From assembly GCF_006716305.1 (NCBI RefSeq), contig NZ_VFOU01000003.1:646343-710342 (forward strand): a stretch of 64,000 nucleotides of DNA. The letters run 5' to 3'. This stretch comes from Enteractinococcus coprophilus (lineage in GTDB: Bacteria; Actinomycetota; Actinomycetes; Actinomycetales; Micrococcaceae). The position numbers and the translations under genes are program-made. This document shows, piece after piece, positions 1-8,652 of this stretch. Positions within the stretch are counted from its first letter, which is position 1; each line of letters opens with the position of its first letter. A model generated the notes under the pieces. The model saw nothing but the letters and a program-made list of their open reading frames with translations. It made no database searches and had not been told where the DNA came from.

Positions 1-261
1 ATATACATCTTTGGTATCGAGCCTGCCGTGGTTGACTCGGTCCACGGCCCGACCACGCACTCCCACTATGCGTTCATCTTTGACGGCAATGTCTAAAGCG
101 TCGCCGTTGGAATGCAGAATTGAAGCCGATTGGACCCATCGATCCACATCGTGTTCTGTTAATCCTTCAGCCAGGTGAGTATCGACCCGAACGGGCCAAG
201 CTGTCCCAGCGGCATACGGGGTGCGCGCACCCCACACGTCTGTAATACGGTTATTGTTCAT
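1..261 (-). CDS. Molybdopterin-dependent oxidoreductase, N-terminal part (runs off the window)
   Basis: Only the first 87 codons lie in the window; the gene continues past base 1. The ATG at 261 is preceded by AAAGGA (about 267-272 on this strand's template), a good ribosome site. The peptide carries the pattern VWGARTPY near its start, then SASILHSNGDALDIAVKD and RIVGVRGRAVDRVNHGRL, which is the layout of the N-terminal domain of bis-MGD oxidoreductases such as assimilatory nitrate reductases and formate dehydrogenases. In those enzymes this stretch normally supplies the cysteines of a 4Fe-4S cluster. Here the expected Cys positions read Ser, His and Asp, so the cluster is probably absent or the protein belongs to a subfamily without it. 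Substrate cannot be told from this fragment. Confidence 0.7.
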   Translation of the reverse strand, partial: MNNNRITDVWGARTPYAAGTAWPVRVDTHLAEGLTEHDVDRWVQSASILHSNGDALDIAVKDERIVGVRGRAVDRVNHGRLDTKDVY

Positions 262-309
262 CGTGATCCTTTTCCCGTCCTGGTCAGGTAACCGGTTGGT
301 TGGTGAGAA

Positions 310-1194
310 TCAGCTAGCTTTCTTCTTTGAAGTCGAACGCTTCGAGTCGGACTTCTTCTCCGAGCTGGCCGACTTCTTGGATCCAGATTTCTTCGACTCT
401 CGTGATTTGCTCACTGACTGTCGCAGGGCCTCCATCAGGTCCACAACTTCGCCGCCAGCATCGTCATCCTCGTCCTCATCGGGGAAGGTTTCTTCGAGAT
501 CGAGGGCGTCGCCGGCTTCGATCTTCGCATCGATCAGCTTGCGTAGTTCGACCTGATAGTCGTCTTCAAACTCTTCTGGCTCGAAATCCTGTGAATACGA
601 CTCCACCAGGGTGGCGGCCATTTCGAGTTCTTTCTTCCCAATTTTGGCCTTGGAGTTGACCCCTTTGAAATCAACGTCGCGGATCTCATCGGCCCAGCGC
701 AGGGTTTGGATCATGAGCATTTTGCCGCACGTGCGCAAGATCGCCAGCCGGGTACGGGTACGCAGCGTGATTTTGACGATCGCCGTCCGGTCGGTGTCGT
801 CCAGGGTTTGGCGCAGCAGCAAATAGGCTTTGGGCGTCTTAGACGTGGGCTCGAGGAAATAGGATTTCTCCAGCATGATCGAATCGATCTGATCAGACGG
901 AACGAATTGCAGTACCTCAATGTCGTCGTCATCCTCGGCGGGCAACGCCTCGATATCGTCCTTGGTGATGATCACGCGGTGGTCGCCGTCGTCATAGGCC
1001 TTTTCGATTTCTGAGTACTCAACGACCTCACCGCATTCCTCGCATTTGCGCTGATACCGGATGCGGCCACCGTCTTTGTCATGCACCTGGTGCATGTCGA
1101 CGTCGTGGCTCTCGGTTGCCGAGTACAACTTCACGGGCACGTTGACGAGTCCAAAGGCGATGGATCCAGACCAGATTGCTCTCATGGCCCCCAT
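310..1194 (-). CDS. ku: Non-homologous end joining protein Ku
   Basis: Bacterial Ku forms a homodimeric ring on DNA double-strand ends and recruits LigD. The protein opens with MRAIWSGSIAFGLVNVPVKLYSAT, the Ku-core signature, followed by a CEECG motif near residue 35 and the conserved EKSYFLEP region near residue 110. After the core comes an acidic stretch (DEDEDDD), the conserved VVDLMEALRQSV segment that in the family contacts LigD, and a Ser/Lys-rich tail of about 30 residues, typical of extended actinobacterial Ku C-termini that bind DNA. The start may be ATG 1194 or ATG 1185; most relatives start close to the second. It is divergent from ligD across about 100 bp, an arrangement that suits co-regulation of the two partners. 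Confidence 0.95.
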   Translation of the reverse strand: MGAMRAIWSGSIAFGLVNVPVKLYSATESHDVDMHQVHDKDGGRIRYQRKCEECGEVVEYSEIEKAYDDGDHRVIITKDDIEALPAEDDDDIEVLQFVPSDQIDSIMLEKSYFLEPTSKTPKAYLLLRQTLDDTDRTAIVKITLRTRTRLAILRTCGKMLMIQTLRWADEIRDVDFKGVNSKAKIGKKELEMAATLVESYSQDFEPEEFEDDYQVELRKLIDAKIEAGDALDLEETFPDEDEDDDAGGEVVDLMEALRQSVSKSRESKKSGSKKSASSEKKSDSKRSTSKKKAS

Positions 1195-1300
1195 TAAAAC
1201 CTACCTATCGGGCCCTGGCTAGGGGTGGAAATCGCCATCGTCGCGGTCTAGGCGCAGCCGGGGTGGCTCCGGTAGCATGCACGCAACAGGAGGATTGTGC

Positions 1301-3817
1301 ATGTCCCGCGATGAACAGAAAGTCTCGATTGATGGCCATCGGTTGACCCTCACGAATCTCGAGAAAGTCTACTACCCGGAAACCGGTACGACCAAGGGTG
1401 AAGTCTTGGACTATTACGCCCGGATCGCGTCGATCTTTATTCGGCATGCGGCCGATCGGATTGCCACCCGCAAGCGCTGGGTTGACGGCGTCGGTACCCC
1501 TGAGCAACCCGGCAAAATGTTCTTCGAAAAGGATCTGCCGGAGCATGCGCCGTCGTGGCTTGCCACCCACGAGATTGAACACAGCACCGGCACCAAGCAC
1601 TATCCGCTGGTCCAAGATCAAGCGACGCTAATGTATCTGGCCCAGCTGGGGTCGCTTGAGATTCATATCCCCCAGTGGCGTGTGCTGTCGAAGGGCGATC
1701 CCGGCACGATTACCTCGGATACCCGGTACCCTGACCGGATGGTGTTTGACCTCGACCCGGGCGAGGGCCGCGGACTGGCCGACTGTATCGAGGTGGCCCA
1801 CATGGTGCGCGAGCTGCTCAACGGGATGGGCCTGGATGCTTACCCGTTGACTAGTGGGTCCAAGGGCGTGCACATGTACGCGCCGCTGGATGGTTCGGCG
1901 ACTAGCCAGCAGGTCTCCGATGTCGCCAAAGAACTCGCGCGCAGCCTGGCGGCCGATCATCCCGGGCTGATTGTCTCGAAGATGAAGAAAACGCTACGCA
2001 AGAATAAGGTATTCATCGACTGGTCGCAGAACTCGGCATCCAAAACCACGGTCGCACCGTATTCACTGCGCGGCAGATTCACCCCAACGGTCGCCGCTCC
2101 GAGAACCTGGGACGAGCTGGCTGACCCAGCGACTGTTGAACATCTGCGCTTCGAAGAGGTCCTGGAACGACTCGACGATCTTGGCGACCTGCTGGAACCC
2201 TTAGCGCAGAGCGCCGGAGCCGCAGATGCGGCGTCCATAACTGATGCCGATCCGGACGAAGCACCGCAGGATCGGCTAACCACCTACCGGTCGATGCGTG
2301 ACCCAAAGAAAACGCCCGAACCGGTACCGGATCGTCACGGCACCACCGGCGACGAACGCATCTTCGTGATCCAAGAACATCACGCGCGCCGACTGCACTG
2401 GGATTTTCGTTTGGAACACGAAGGCGTCTTAGTGTCCTGGGCACTGCCCAAAGGTCCACCGACCGATCCAGACCGCAACCATCTCGCCATCCAGACCGAA
2501 GATCACCCGATGGAATATGCCAGTTTCGAAGGCACCATCCCCAAGGGCGAATACGGTGGCGGTGAGGTCACCATCTGGGATTCGGGCACCTATGAACTAA
2601 AAAAATGGCGCGACGGCAAAGAAATCACCGCGGTGCTCCACGGGCAACCAGATGGCGGTCTCGGTGGGACCAAAGAGTTCGCACTGTTTAATACCGGCAG
2701 CCACGGCCCGAATGAGGATCCGGCCAGAAACTGGATGATCCACCTGAAGGAAAGCTCTGCCGACGACGCTGCACCCCGGTCAAAGAAAACCAAAACCCGC
2801 AAAACTCGCGACGACGAGGCTGAAGTCTCTGCAGATGGGCCTGTGGAACCGGCAGAGTATGCACCGATGCTTGCCACCATCGGTGAGGTCAATGCCGTTG
2901 AGCAGGATGAACACGATTGGGCTTTCGAAATGAAATGGGACGGCATCCGTGCCATCGCCACCGTCCGTGCGCCCACTAACGCTACTCCCGGGTCGGTGGC
3001 ACTGGTCAGTCGCAACGACATCGATATGACCAACACGTACCCAGAACTCGCGGAACTAGCAGAGTGTGTGGAGGTCGATTGTGTCGTCGATGGTGAAATC
3101 GTCGCCCTCGGCCCATCAGGGCGCCCCGAATTCGGCCGCCTTCAACAGCGGATGGGTCTGAAAAAGGCTCGGGATGTGGAAGAAGAACGCGCGAAGACCC
3201 CGGTGTATTTCATGGTTTTTGATGTATTGGAAGTTGACGGCGAATCACTGCTGCGCGATTCTTATGACCAACGACGACAGCGCTTATTTGAGACCGTGTC
3301 GGAAGGTGAGCATATTTATGTTCCAGAAGCCTTCGATGGTTCTCTTGAGCACGCGATGAATTCCAGCAAGCAGCTGAAGCTTGAGGGGGTCATGGCGAAA
3401 AAGAAATCCAGCGTCTACCTTCCTGGGAAACGTACGAAGACATGGTTGAAACTCAAACACGCTACGACACGTGAAGTGCTGATCATTGGGTGGCGAACCG
3501 GCAATGGCGGTCGGGCAGGTACGCTCGGTTCGCTGTTAGTTGCCGCCCACGGTCCAGAAGGTTTGGTGTACATGGGTCGGGTCGGCACCGGATTCGACCA
3601 GGATCAGCTCGAGATGCTGCGCGAAAAGCTGGATGGTATTGCCCGGAAAACACCCCCGGCGGACGTCCCCGCTGAGCAGCGTAAAGATGCCAACTGGGTG
3701 ACCCCCAAGCTCGTGGGCGATGTGGAATTCGGAGGCATCACCGAGGCCGGACGCCTACGCCATCCGGTGTGGCGTGGACTTCGCGACGACATCGACCCCG
3801 AAGACGTCACGGTATAG
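1301..3817 (+). CDS. ligD: Multidomain DNA ligase D (polymerase, phosphoesterase, ligase)
   Basis: ATP-dependent ligase D seals ends held by Ku during double-strand break repair. Domain order is polymerase/primase, phosphoesterase, ligase, as in mycobacterial LigD. The polymerase domain (about residues 10-290) has the metal-binding DxD at D150/D152 inside VFDLDPGEG. The phosphoesterase domain (about 345-480) has the LHWDFRLEH block with H366, D368, R370 and H373. The ligase domain begins near 520, with the nucleotidyl-lysine K545 in EMKWDGIR and an OB-fold C-terminus. An in-frame ATG exists at 1277, but AGGAGGA at 1288-1294 sits inside that extension and 6 nt before ATG 1301, so 1301 (838 aa) is chosen. 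It is divergent from ku. Confidence 0.95.
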   Translation: MSRDEQKVSIDGHRLTLTNLEKVYYPETGTTKGEVLDYYARIASIFIRHAADRIATRKRWVDGVGTPEQPGKMFFEKDLPEHAPSWLATHEIEHSTGTKHYPLVQDQATLMYLAQLGSLEIHIPQWRVLSKGDPGTITSDTRYPDRMVFDLDPGEGRGLADCIEVAHMVRELLNGMGLDAYPLTSGSKGVHMYAPLDGSATSQQVSDVAKELARSLAADHPGLIVSKMKKTLRKNKVFIDWSQNSASKTTVAPYSLRGRFTPTVAAPRTWDELADPATVEHLRFEEVLERLDDLGDLLEPLAQSAGAADAASITDADPDEAPQDRLTTYRSMRDPKKTPEPVPDRHGTTGDERIFVIQEHHARRLHWDFRLEHEGVLVSWALPKGPPTDPDRNHLAIQTEDHPMEYASFEGTIPKGEYGGGEVTIWDSGTYELKKWRDGKEITAVLHGQPDGGLGGTKEFALFNTGSHGPNEDPARNWMIHLKESSADDAAPRSKKTKTRKTRDDEAEVSADGPVEPAEYAPMLATIGEVNAVEQDEHDWAFEMKWDGIRAIATVRAPTNATPGSVALVSRNDIDMTNTYPELAELAECVEVDCVVDGEIVALGPSGRPEFGRLQQRMGLKKARDVEEERAKTPVYFMVFDVLEVDGESLLRDSYDQRRQRLFETVSEGEHIYVPEAFDGSLEHAMNSSKQLKLEGVMAKKKSSVYLPGKRTKTWLKLKHATTREVLIIGWRTGNGGRAGTLGSLLVAAHGPEGLVYMGRVGTGFDQDQLEMLREKLDGIARKTPPADVPAEQRKDANWVTPKLVGDVEFGGITEAGRLRHPVWRGLRDDIDPEDVTV

Positions 3818-3893
3818 CGATCCAGCTCAAGGTCTCTGGAGTTCGCTCTTGTGCTTGTCTCCTAGGCGAGTGCTGTCGGCCTGATTCTCGCGC

Positions 3894-4793
3894 TTAGCTA
3901 TCCGAAGCCTTGGCTTCTTCGGATCGTGCCGCTTCGATTGCCGGGCGGTCTTGACCGCCTTTGATCTCTCGTGGCTTGCGCTCTCGTTTGGCGCTGAGTT
4001 CGGCGGAGAGGTCGGGGATCTGGTGCCACTGCGGCAGTTGCCCGAACGTTTCTTGCGTCTGTTCCACTACCTTGCGGGCAAGAGCACGGTTGGCGAAACC
4101 ACCAATGCCAGCGCCGATGCCAAACGGCACGGCGCGTCCAAAGAAGCGTAAGGCTTCACCGCGGAGCAGTGTTTTCATAAACCGGTTCGCCAGCGAGTTG
4201 AAGGCGCGTTCGGTGATCCCGGTGATCCCGGAGGCAATCCACGCGGTCGGCCCCAATGTCCCAAAACGTGTTCCAGGCTGAGAGTCTGCTGCTTGTTTGA
4301 GTAGCTCACGGCCTTCTTCGCCCAACAGGATCGTCATGACCAGGGCTTGGGAGTCTTTTGAATTCTTCGTGTTCATCCCGGCAAGTTCCGCAATCGCCTG
4401 TGCGTAGAGACCGGTTAATTCGAGAAAGCCAAGGGTGGCACCGAATGATGCGCCAAGACTTGCGGCAGTCCCAATGCCCGGAACGGCTCCTACCCCACCG
4501 GCGGCCGCACCGGTGGTGGTCAGCGAGGCGATGTAGCGGCGCGATAAACGCTCAGCGAGTTCACCGGGGCTGTCGTCGGGGTACTTCTTGCTCATCCGAC
4601 GCAATTCTGCGATGACCAGCGGACGCTGTACATTCATAGCGCCCAGGACCGCACGTCGAAACGCCGGCGTTGGCCGACCTTTCGAATCAACGGCTTTGCC
4701 CAACATCTTCTGGGCCTCCCGGGCGGTTTTGTCGCGTCGAGCGCCTTTGGCTTTGGTCTTTTTTGATTTTTGGATTTCGTTATCTTTCGGCAA
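3894..4793 (-). CDS. Conserved hypothetical protein with glycine-rich hydrophobic core (EcsC-like character)
   Basis: I do not recognise a defined function. The 299-residue protein has a very basic N-terminus (KSKKTKAKGARRDK), a first helical part, then a Gly/Ala-rich hydrophobic segment around residues 90-135 (GAAAGGVGAVPGIGTAASLG) and a second one near 225-240 (FGIGAGIGGFANRALARK). This alternation resembles EcsC-type membrane-associated proteins, but the match is by character only. The TTG at 4793 begins 2 nt after the stop of the upstream gene at 4796, so translational coupling to the hydrolase-fold gene is likely. The C-terminus is rich in Lys, Glu and Arg. It converges on ligD. Confidence 0.6.
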   Translation of the reverse strand: MPKDNEIQKSKKTKAKGARRDKTAREAQKMLGKAVDSKGRPTPAFRRAVLGAMNVQRPLVIAELRRMSKKYPDDSPGELAERLSRRYIASLTTTGAAAGGVGAVPGIGTAASLGASFGATLGFLELTGLYAQAIAELAGMNTKNSKDSQALVMTILLGEEGRELLKQAADSQPGTRFGTLGPTAWIASGITGITERAFNSLANRFMKTLLRGEALRFFGRAVPFGIGAGIGGFANRALARKVVEQTQETFGQLPQWHQIPDLSAELSAKRERKPREIKGGQDRPAIEAARSEEAKASDS

Positions 4794-4795
4794 GA

Positions 4796-5413
4796 TCAGC
4801 TCACATTCTGAGTAAGAAACGGTGTGATGGCCGAGGTGGTTTTAGCTTCAACGAAACGGGTGTGGGTTGTCAACCACTGCGTAGCGAATTCCGCGGAGGG
4901 ATGGTCAAACTCCTCCCCGAAAGTGATCCACAAAACACGCTTTGACTCGGCGTTTTCCTCCTGTCCTTCCAGCGCGGCCAGCATCGGGTTATCGATCACG
5001 TACCCGTTGAGTCCAACCACGCCGCTCAGTGCTTCCGGCCGCACTCGCAGCAGGGTAGTGGCCAAGGCGGCTCCTTGGCCGACGCCAATCGCTTGGATGC
5101 TGTCATAGGAGGTGGTGCCGTATTCGTCGTCGTCGATGGCGTCGAACACACGGTGAGCAGCGGAGAGGATCTCTGGGAAGTTTTGGTACTGATGGTCTTG
5201 ACTGGTGAACCATTGGTGGCCGAAAGCGGCATTGAACCCGGCCTGCAAGGCGAGTCCCGTGGTGCCGGGCGGTAGGTGTGAGAAGTAGTGTTCGGCGACC
5301 GTTTCGGGGGTGGAGCCGGCGTCGTGGAAGATCAGCACCAGGTTGGTGGTGCGAAGGTGTTCGGGAAGGGACCAGATTGCTCGGTGACCGGTGGCAAGCG
5401 TTTCAGCGTACAT
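4796..5413 (-). CDS. Alpha/beta-hydrolase-fold protein with the nucleophile serine replaced by glycine
   Basis: The 205-residue protein has the layout of the phospholipase/carboxylesterase family: strand LVLIFHDAG around residues 25-33 (oxyanion-hole region), and a nucleophile-elbow block at 110-114. In active relatives that block reads GFSQG; here it is G110-V111-G112-Q113-G114, so the serine is Gly (codon GGC, one base from AGC). A late FGEEFDH segment (about 170) may hold the acid/His positions. The protein is therefore likely inactive as an esterase and could act as a binding or scaffold protein, or the substitution may be recent decay. It sits in a tight minus-strand group with the downstream hypothetical gene (2 nt) and follows the DUF456 gene by 13 nt. 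Confidence 0.75.
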   Translation of the reverse strand: MYAETLATGHRAIWSLPEHLRTTNLVLIFHDAGSTPETVAEHYFSHLPPGTTGLALQAGFNAAFGHQWFTSQDHQYQNFPEILSAAHRVFDAIDDDEYGTTSYDSIQAIGVGQGAALATTLLRVRPEALSGVVGLNGYVIDNPMLAALEGQEENAESKRVLWITFGEEFDHPSAEFATQWLTTHTRFVEAKTTSAITPFLTQNVS

Positions 5414-5426
5414 GCCCTTACTCTAG

Positions 5427-5924
5427 TCAAGCGCTGGTGAGAAAGTGGATGAGAACGCCCACACCGAAGATGGCGATGGCCATGATGATGCAGCCGAGCT
5501 CAACGAGCATGCCGATCCCCATGGCTTTGAGGGCTTCAAGCGAGGAGCGAAAAGCAGCCACGGGGTCGCGGCGTCGGTAGTATTCGGCGCCAAACAAGCC
5601 GAGGGCAAAGCCGATGAAGATCCCGAAGAAGGGGATGAGAAACAGCCCGACGATGGCCGAAGCGGTCGCGATGATTATCGGTGTATTTGGGATGCGTTCG
5701 CGTCGCATGGTCCGGCCCGTCAGGACCAGGGAGGCGCTCCAACCGACAAGTGCTAGGGCGGCTGCGATGACGCCGGTAGCCCAGGAGGCGGTGGATCCGA
5801 TCCTCCAGGCCCAGGCGATCATGGTGATGATAGCGATCGGTGAGCCGGGCAGGACGGGAAAGATGAGACCGCCCAGGGCGACGAGCATCAACAGGGCGGC
5901 AAGGACTGTGACTATAACTTCCAC
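5427..5924 (-). CDS. DUF456 family membrane protein
   Basis: A 165-residue hydrophobic protein with four to five predicted membrane segments. The first pair is rich in Leu/Val and joined by FPVLPGSPIAI, a loop typical of DUF456 proteins; the central glycine-rich hairpin around residues 85-112 (IIIATASAIVGLFLIPFFGIF, GFALGLFGAEY) is the second family hallmark. The function of the family is not known. The start is GTG at 5924 with no strong ribosome site; translation could be linked to the secreted EEP gene, whose stop lies 9 nt upstream (5934). It precedes the degenerate hydrolase gene by 13 nt, so the three or four small genes here may form one transcript. Confidence 0.8.
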   Translation of the reverse strand: MEVIVTVLAALLMLVALGGLIFPVLPGSPIAIITMIAWAWRIGSTASWATGVIAAALALVGWSASLVLTGRTMRRERIPNTPIIIATASAIVGLFLIPFFGIFIGFALGLFGAEYYRRRDPVAAFRSSLEALKAMGIGMLVELGCIIMAIAIFGVGVLIHFLTSA

Positions 5925-5933
5925 AGTGTCAGG

Positions 5934-7289
5934 TTACTCGCCGATGGCGATGTCTGCCCAAACCATGTGGTGAGTATTCTCGGGTGATTGCATACCGAAG
6001 GTGCTGCGATACACATCAGTGCGCTCGTTACCGGTTTCGAACACTCCAGCGTCCGTCACCGTGAGGTCGGCACCCGGCAGCACATAGTCGGCGCGGTACG
6101 TCTGGCCGGCGTTATCTGGATCGGGTGCGGTGTGGTGTTCGGCGTCGGGATTATTTGGTAGCACGCCGCGACCCAGAACATTGGGCGGCAGGGTGTGTTC
6201 TTGCTGAGGATCGATAAGAGCGTCGGACTTTAGCAGCTCTGCGATGGTGTCTGATGTACTTGGGCCGTTGTCTTCCGGGTCGGCTTTGAGTGAGCCGGCA
6301 ATGACGAAGGCGGCGTCGTCCTCTAGCGGGCCACGGTCGCCCCGGTGATCCAAAATGTACTCGGTGTCTGACTCAAGATAGTCTTGCCAGAACCGAATTT
6401 GATCGTTGTTGCGAGCCTGTCCGTGCGGGGAGGTGGAGACATCTGCGGCTGCTGAAGCAAGCACATGCAACGTTTCGCCCTCGACTGCCACGGGGATATC
6501 CCAGTGCGCTACAGATGATAGTGGCAAAATATTGCGTTCCAGGTCGGTGAGGTTTTTCGGAATGCTGTTATCGGGCATGCTCTCCCAGGGCATGGACGAA
6601 AAATCTCGAATCTTGTCAGCATCCAGCGGGTACATCGAGTACACGATCATGGATGACTGACCGGGGAACTCGCCGTAGCCTAAGGCATCACCGGGTCCAC
6701 CAATCGTGCCGTCACGATCTAGGTCGGCGCCTGAGTCCACGCCGGCGTTGGTCTGATTGGCGTAGAGATAAGGGTAGGTGATGCCGGCAAATTCTTCACT
6801 GCCCACGGCGAGGTAGTTGGTGTTGAAAGCTTTTGCGATATTCTCGCCGGCGTCAGCATCAATACCGGTCAGCACTAAGACGTCGGGGCGGACGGTTTGG
6901 ATGATGCGCGCTACCTCGGTGGCGTCTTCGGCGCCGGGGGCTGACAGGTCCTCCAGGAGATCTCCGGCGGAATCACGCGTCAGAGCCGCGTTATAGGTCG
7001 CGACGCGCAGCGAGTCGGGCTGTGGGCTCTCCAGAACGGGCACGGCATCGGCCGGCAGGACCTCGCCGCCGGCTTCTTCGGCAGCAGGCTCTTCACCGAT
7101 CATCTCGCGTGCACCATCGGCGGTCACATCTGCTTCAGGTCGCGGACAATATCCTAGGTCCGGTGCCGTGCCGGCCTCATCGGCTACCGCAGCCTGAATC
7201 GGAGACGCAAAACTCAGCGCGAGACATCCGGCCGCAGCCGCGATGAGCGCTGTTTTTTGCACTCGAAAAACAGAGCGGAAATTGTGCAT
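5934..7289 (-). CDS. Secreted endonuclease/exonuclease/phosphatase (EEP) family protein
   Basis: Starting at ATG 7289 the 451-residue protein begins with a signal peptide: basic MHNFRSVFRVQK, a hydrophobic run ALIAAAAGCLALSFA, and cleavage near IQA-AVA. An in-frame upstream extension of 43 codons exists but lacks a signal-peptide layout, so 7289 is preferred even though no strong ribosome site is seen. After a Glu/Ala/Pro-rich linker the EEP fold starts at LRVATYNAALTRD; later landmarks are VLVLTGID (metal-binding acidic region), a Gly/Asp segment with DLDRDGTIGGPGD, FVIAGSLKADPEDNG, and a C-terminal NTHHMVWADI that corresponds to the catalytic His region. Extracellular nuclease, phosphatase or phytase-like activity is possible; the calcium-loop-like DLDRDGTIGG segment is unusual within the fold. 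Confidence 0.8.
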   Translation of the reverse strand: MHNFRSVFRVQKTALIAAAAGCLALSFASPIQAAVADEAGTAPDLGYCPRPEADVTADGAREMIGEEPAAEEAGGEVLPADAVPVLESPQPDSLRVATYNAALTRDSAGDLLEDLSAPGAEDATEVARIIQTVRPDVLVLTGIDADAGENIAKAFNTNYLAVGSEEFAGITYPYLYANQTNAGVDSGADLDRDGTIGGPGDALGYGEFPGQSSMIVYSMYPLDADKIRDFSSMPWESMPDNSIPKNLTDLERNILPLSSVAHWDIPVAVEGETLHVLASAAADVSTSPHGQARNNDQIRFWQDYLESDTEYILDHRGDRGPLEDDAAFVIAGSLKADPEDNGPSTSDTIAELLKSDALIDPQQEHTLPPNVLGRGVLPNNPDAEHHTAPDPDNAGQTYRADYVLPGADLTVTDAGVFETGNERTDVYRSTFGMQSPENTHHMVWADIAIGE

Positions 7290-7696
7290 ATCGGCTAGCT
7301 TAGACGCCCAGTGAATGCGGGAAAAGTTGAGGTTAGGTTTGCGCAACTTACTTGAAATCCTTAAATTTTCACATAAGCGCATGGGCATGCCGATCCTGGC
7401 GGTTACCCGGTGGTACAACCAAAAGTTGTGCTACACATTCTTGACCGGACTGTGATCATTCTGTGATCAAAGCGGGTCGTTTCAGGCATTTATTTTGTCG
7501 CAACCCGACAGCTGACATGGCAACACGCTGTGACGCATGTCACCGTGTGCGGATGCGCGATTCCTGGGTACCTTTTGAGAAACTCCACTAAAATCCACCG
7601 CAAGCCACCGGGAAAGAGCTCCTCATAGAATTTCGTTGAACAAAACAATGTTTGAGAGCAACATCGAGAAGAACTCGGGACTGACCGGGGTATTCC
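7290..7696. other. Intergenic region upstream of the EEP gene
   Basis: About 400 bp without a convincing gene. It holds the promoter region of the secreted EEP gene, an AT-rich patch near 7320-7375, two tandem TGTGATCA words near 7449-7470, and one CRP-like site (listed separately). Near 7686-7707 a small inverted repeat, CCGGGGTA with its complement, overlaps the stop of the EamA gene and may help end that transcript; it has no T tail. Confidence 0.5.
7529..7544. promoter_or_regulatory. Candidate CRP/GlxR-type operator
   Basis: TGTGACGCATGTCACC matches the TGTGA-N6-TCACA dyad of CRP-family regulators except for the last base. It lies about 240 bp upstream of the EEP gene start, and a tandem TGTGATCATTCTGTGATCA sits some 60 bp nearer the gene. 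Assignment rests on the match alone. Confidence 0.4.
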
Positions 7697-8623
7697 TTAC
7701 CCCGGCCCGCTTTCCCGTTCGTCGCGGGCTCGCACTTCATGCTGGTCCACTACTTCGCGGCTCAAGCGGGCTGCACTGACCGTCATGCCGATGGTTGCGC
7801 CGATGATGAGGAAGATTGCCACGCTGCGCAGTACCCCGAAGGTCTGCTCAAGGAGCACCCACCCGATCAGTGCCGCAAACACCGGCTCGAGACTGAGCAG
7901 AATAGAAAACGCATTTCGTGGTAGGCGGCGTAGTGCTGCCATCTCAAAGGAGACCGGAATGACGGTGGACAGCACAGCCATTGCCAGTGCTAGCCAGTAA
8001 ATCTCGGGAGTGAGGGCCAAATCGACCATGCCACTAAACCCGACGGGTAGCAGCACGAGGGCGGCAACGATGGTTGCCACTGGCAGCCCCTCAAGGCCAG
8101 CGAGCTGTCGCCCTACCCTGGCGCTGAACAGAATATAAAACGCCCAGGACACCCCGGACAAGGCGGCAAACAGGATGCCCAGCAGATCAAAGGTCACGTC
8201 TGCTGCAAGAGATTCGACCCCTAATACCACCAGCCCGAGTCCCGCCAGGCCGATCCAGATGAGGTCGCGCCGATTTGTAGATAAGAACACCGCCAGCGCT
8301 AAGGGGCCAACGAACTCAATGGCAACGGCCACACCGAGCGGGATGCGCTCGACTGCGGCATAGAAGAACCCGTTGAGTCCGGCAAGGGTAATGCCAAAAA
8401 GTACGACGTCGCGCCAGGCGGTTTTCGTCCAGCGCCACGGGGTTGGGCGGGCCAGCAGCATGAGAAAAACGGAGGCGAGGATGAGGCGTACCGCGGTGAC
8501 GCCCCAGGCTCCGCCGATGGGAAACAGTTGGGTGGCGACGGCCGCTCCAAGCGGCAGCGCGAAGGTCGCAGCCATCACCAAGACCACACCGGTTATTGAT
8601 ATCCCGCGGGTGCGACCTCCCAA
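7697..8623 (-). CDS. EamA/DMT family transporter
   Basis: A 308-residue protein with ten predicted membrane segments arranged as two EamA repeats, with cytoplasmic ends. Landmarks include WGVTAVRLILASVFLML after the second helix and RLPRNAFSILLSLEPVFAALIGWVLLEQ near residue 240, the usual second-repeat signature of the RhtA/YdcZ type. The start is TTG 8623, chosen because AAGGAGGA lies 6-7 nt before it. It follows pdxS by 29 nt in the same orientation, so it is most likely co-transcribed with the vitamin B6 synthase; export or uptake of a B6 vitamer or a related metabolite is a reasonable inference but the family also moves amino acids and other small solutes. Confidence 0.85.
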   Translation of the reverse strand: MGGRTRGISITGVVLVMAATFALPLGAAVATQLFPIGGAWGVTAVRLILASVFLMLLARPTPWRWTKTAWRDVVLFGITLAGLNGFFYAAVERIPLGVAVAIEFVGPLALAVFLSTNRRDLIWIGLAGLGLVVLGVESLAADVTFDLLGILFAALSGVSWAFYILFSARVGRQLAGLEGLPVATIVAALVLLPVGFSGMVDLALTPEIYWLALAMAVLSTVIPVSFEMAALRRLPRNAFSILLSLEPVFAALIGWVLLEQTFGVLRSVAIFLIIGATIGMTVSAARLSREVVDQHEVRARDERESGPG

Positions 8624-8652
8624 CGTGTTCCTCCTTGGCAGCTAGCGGCGCA

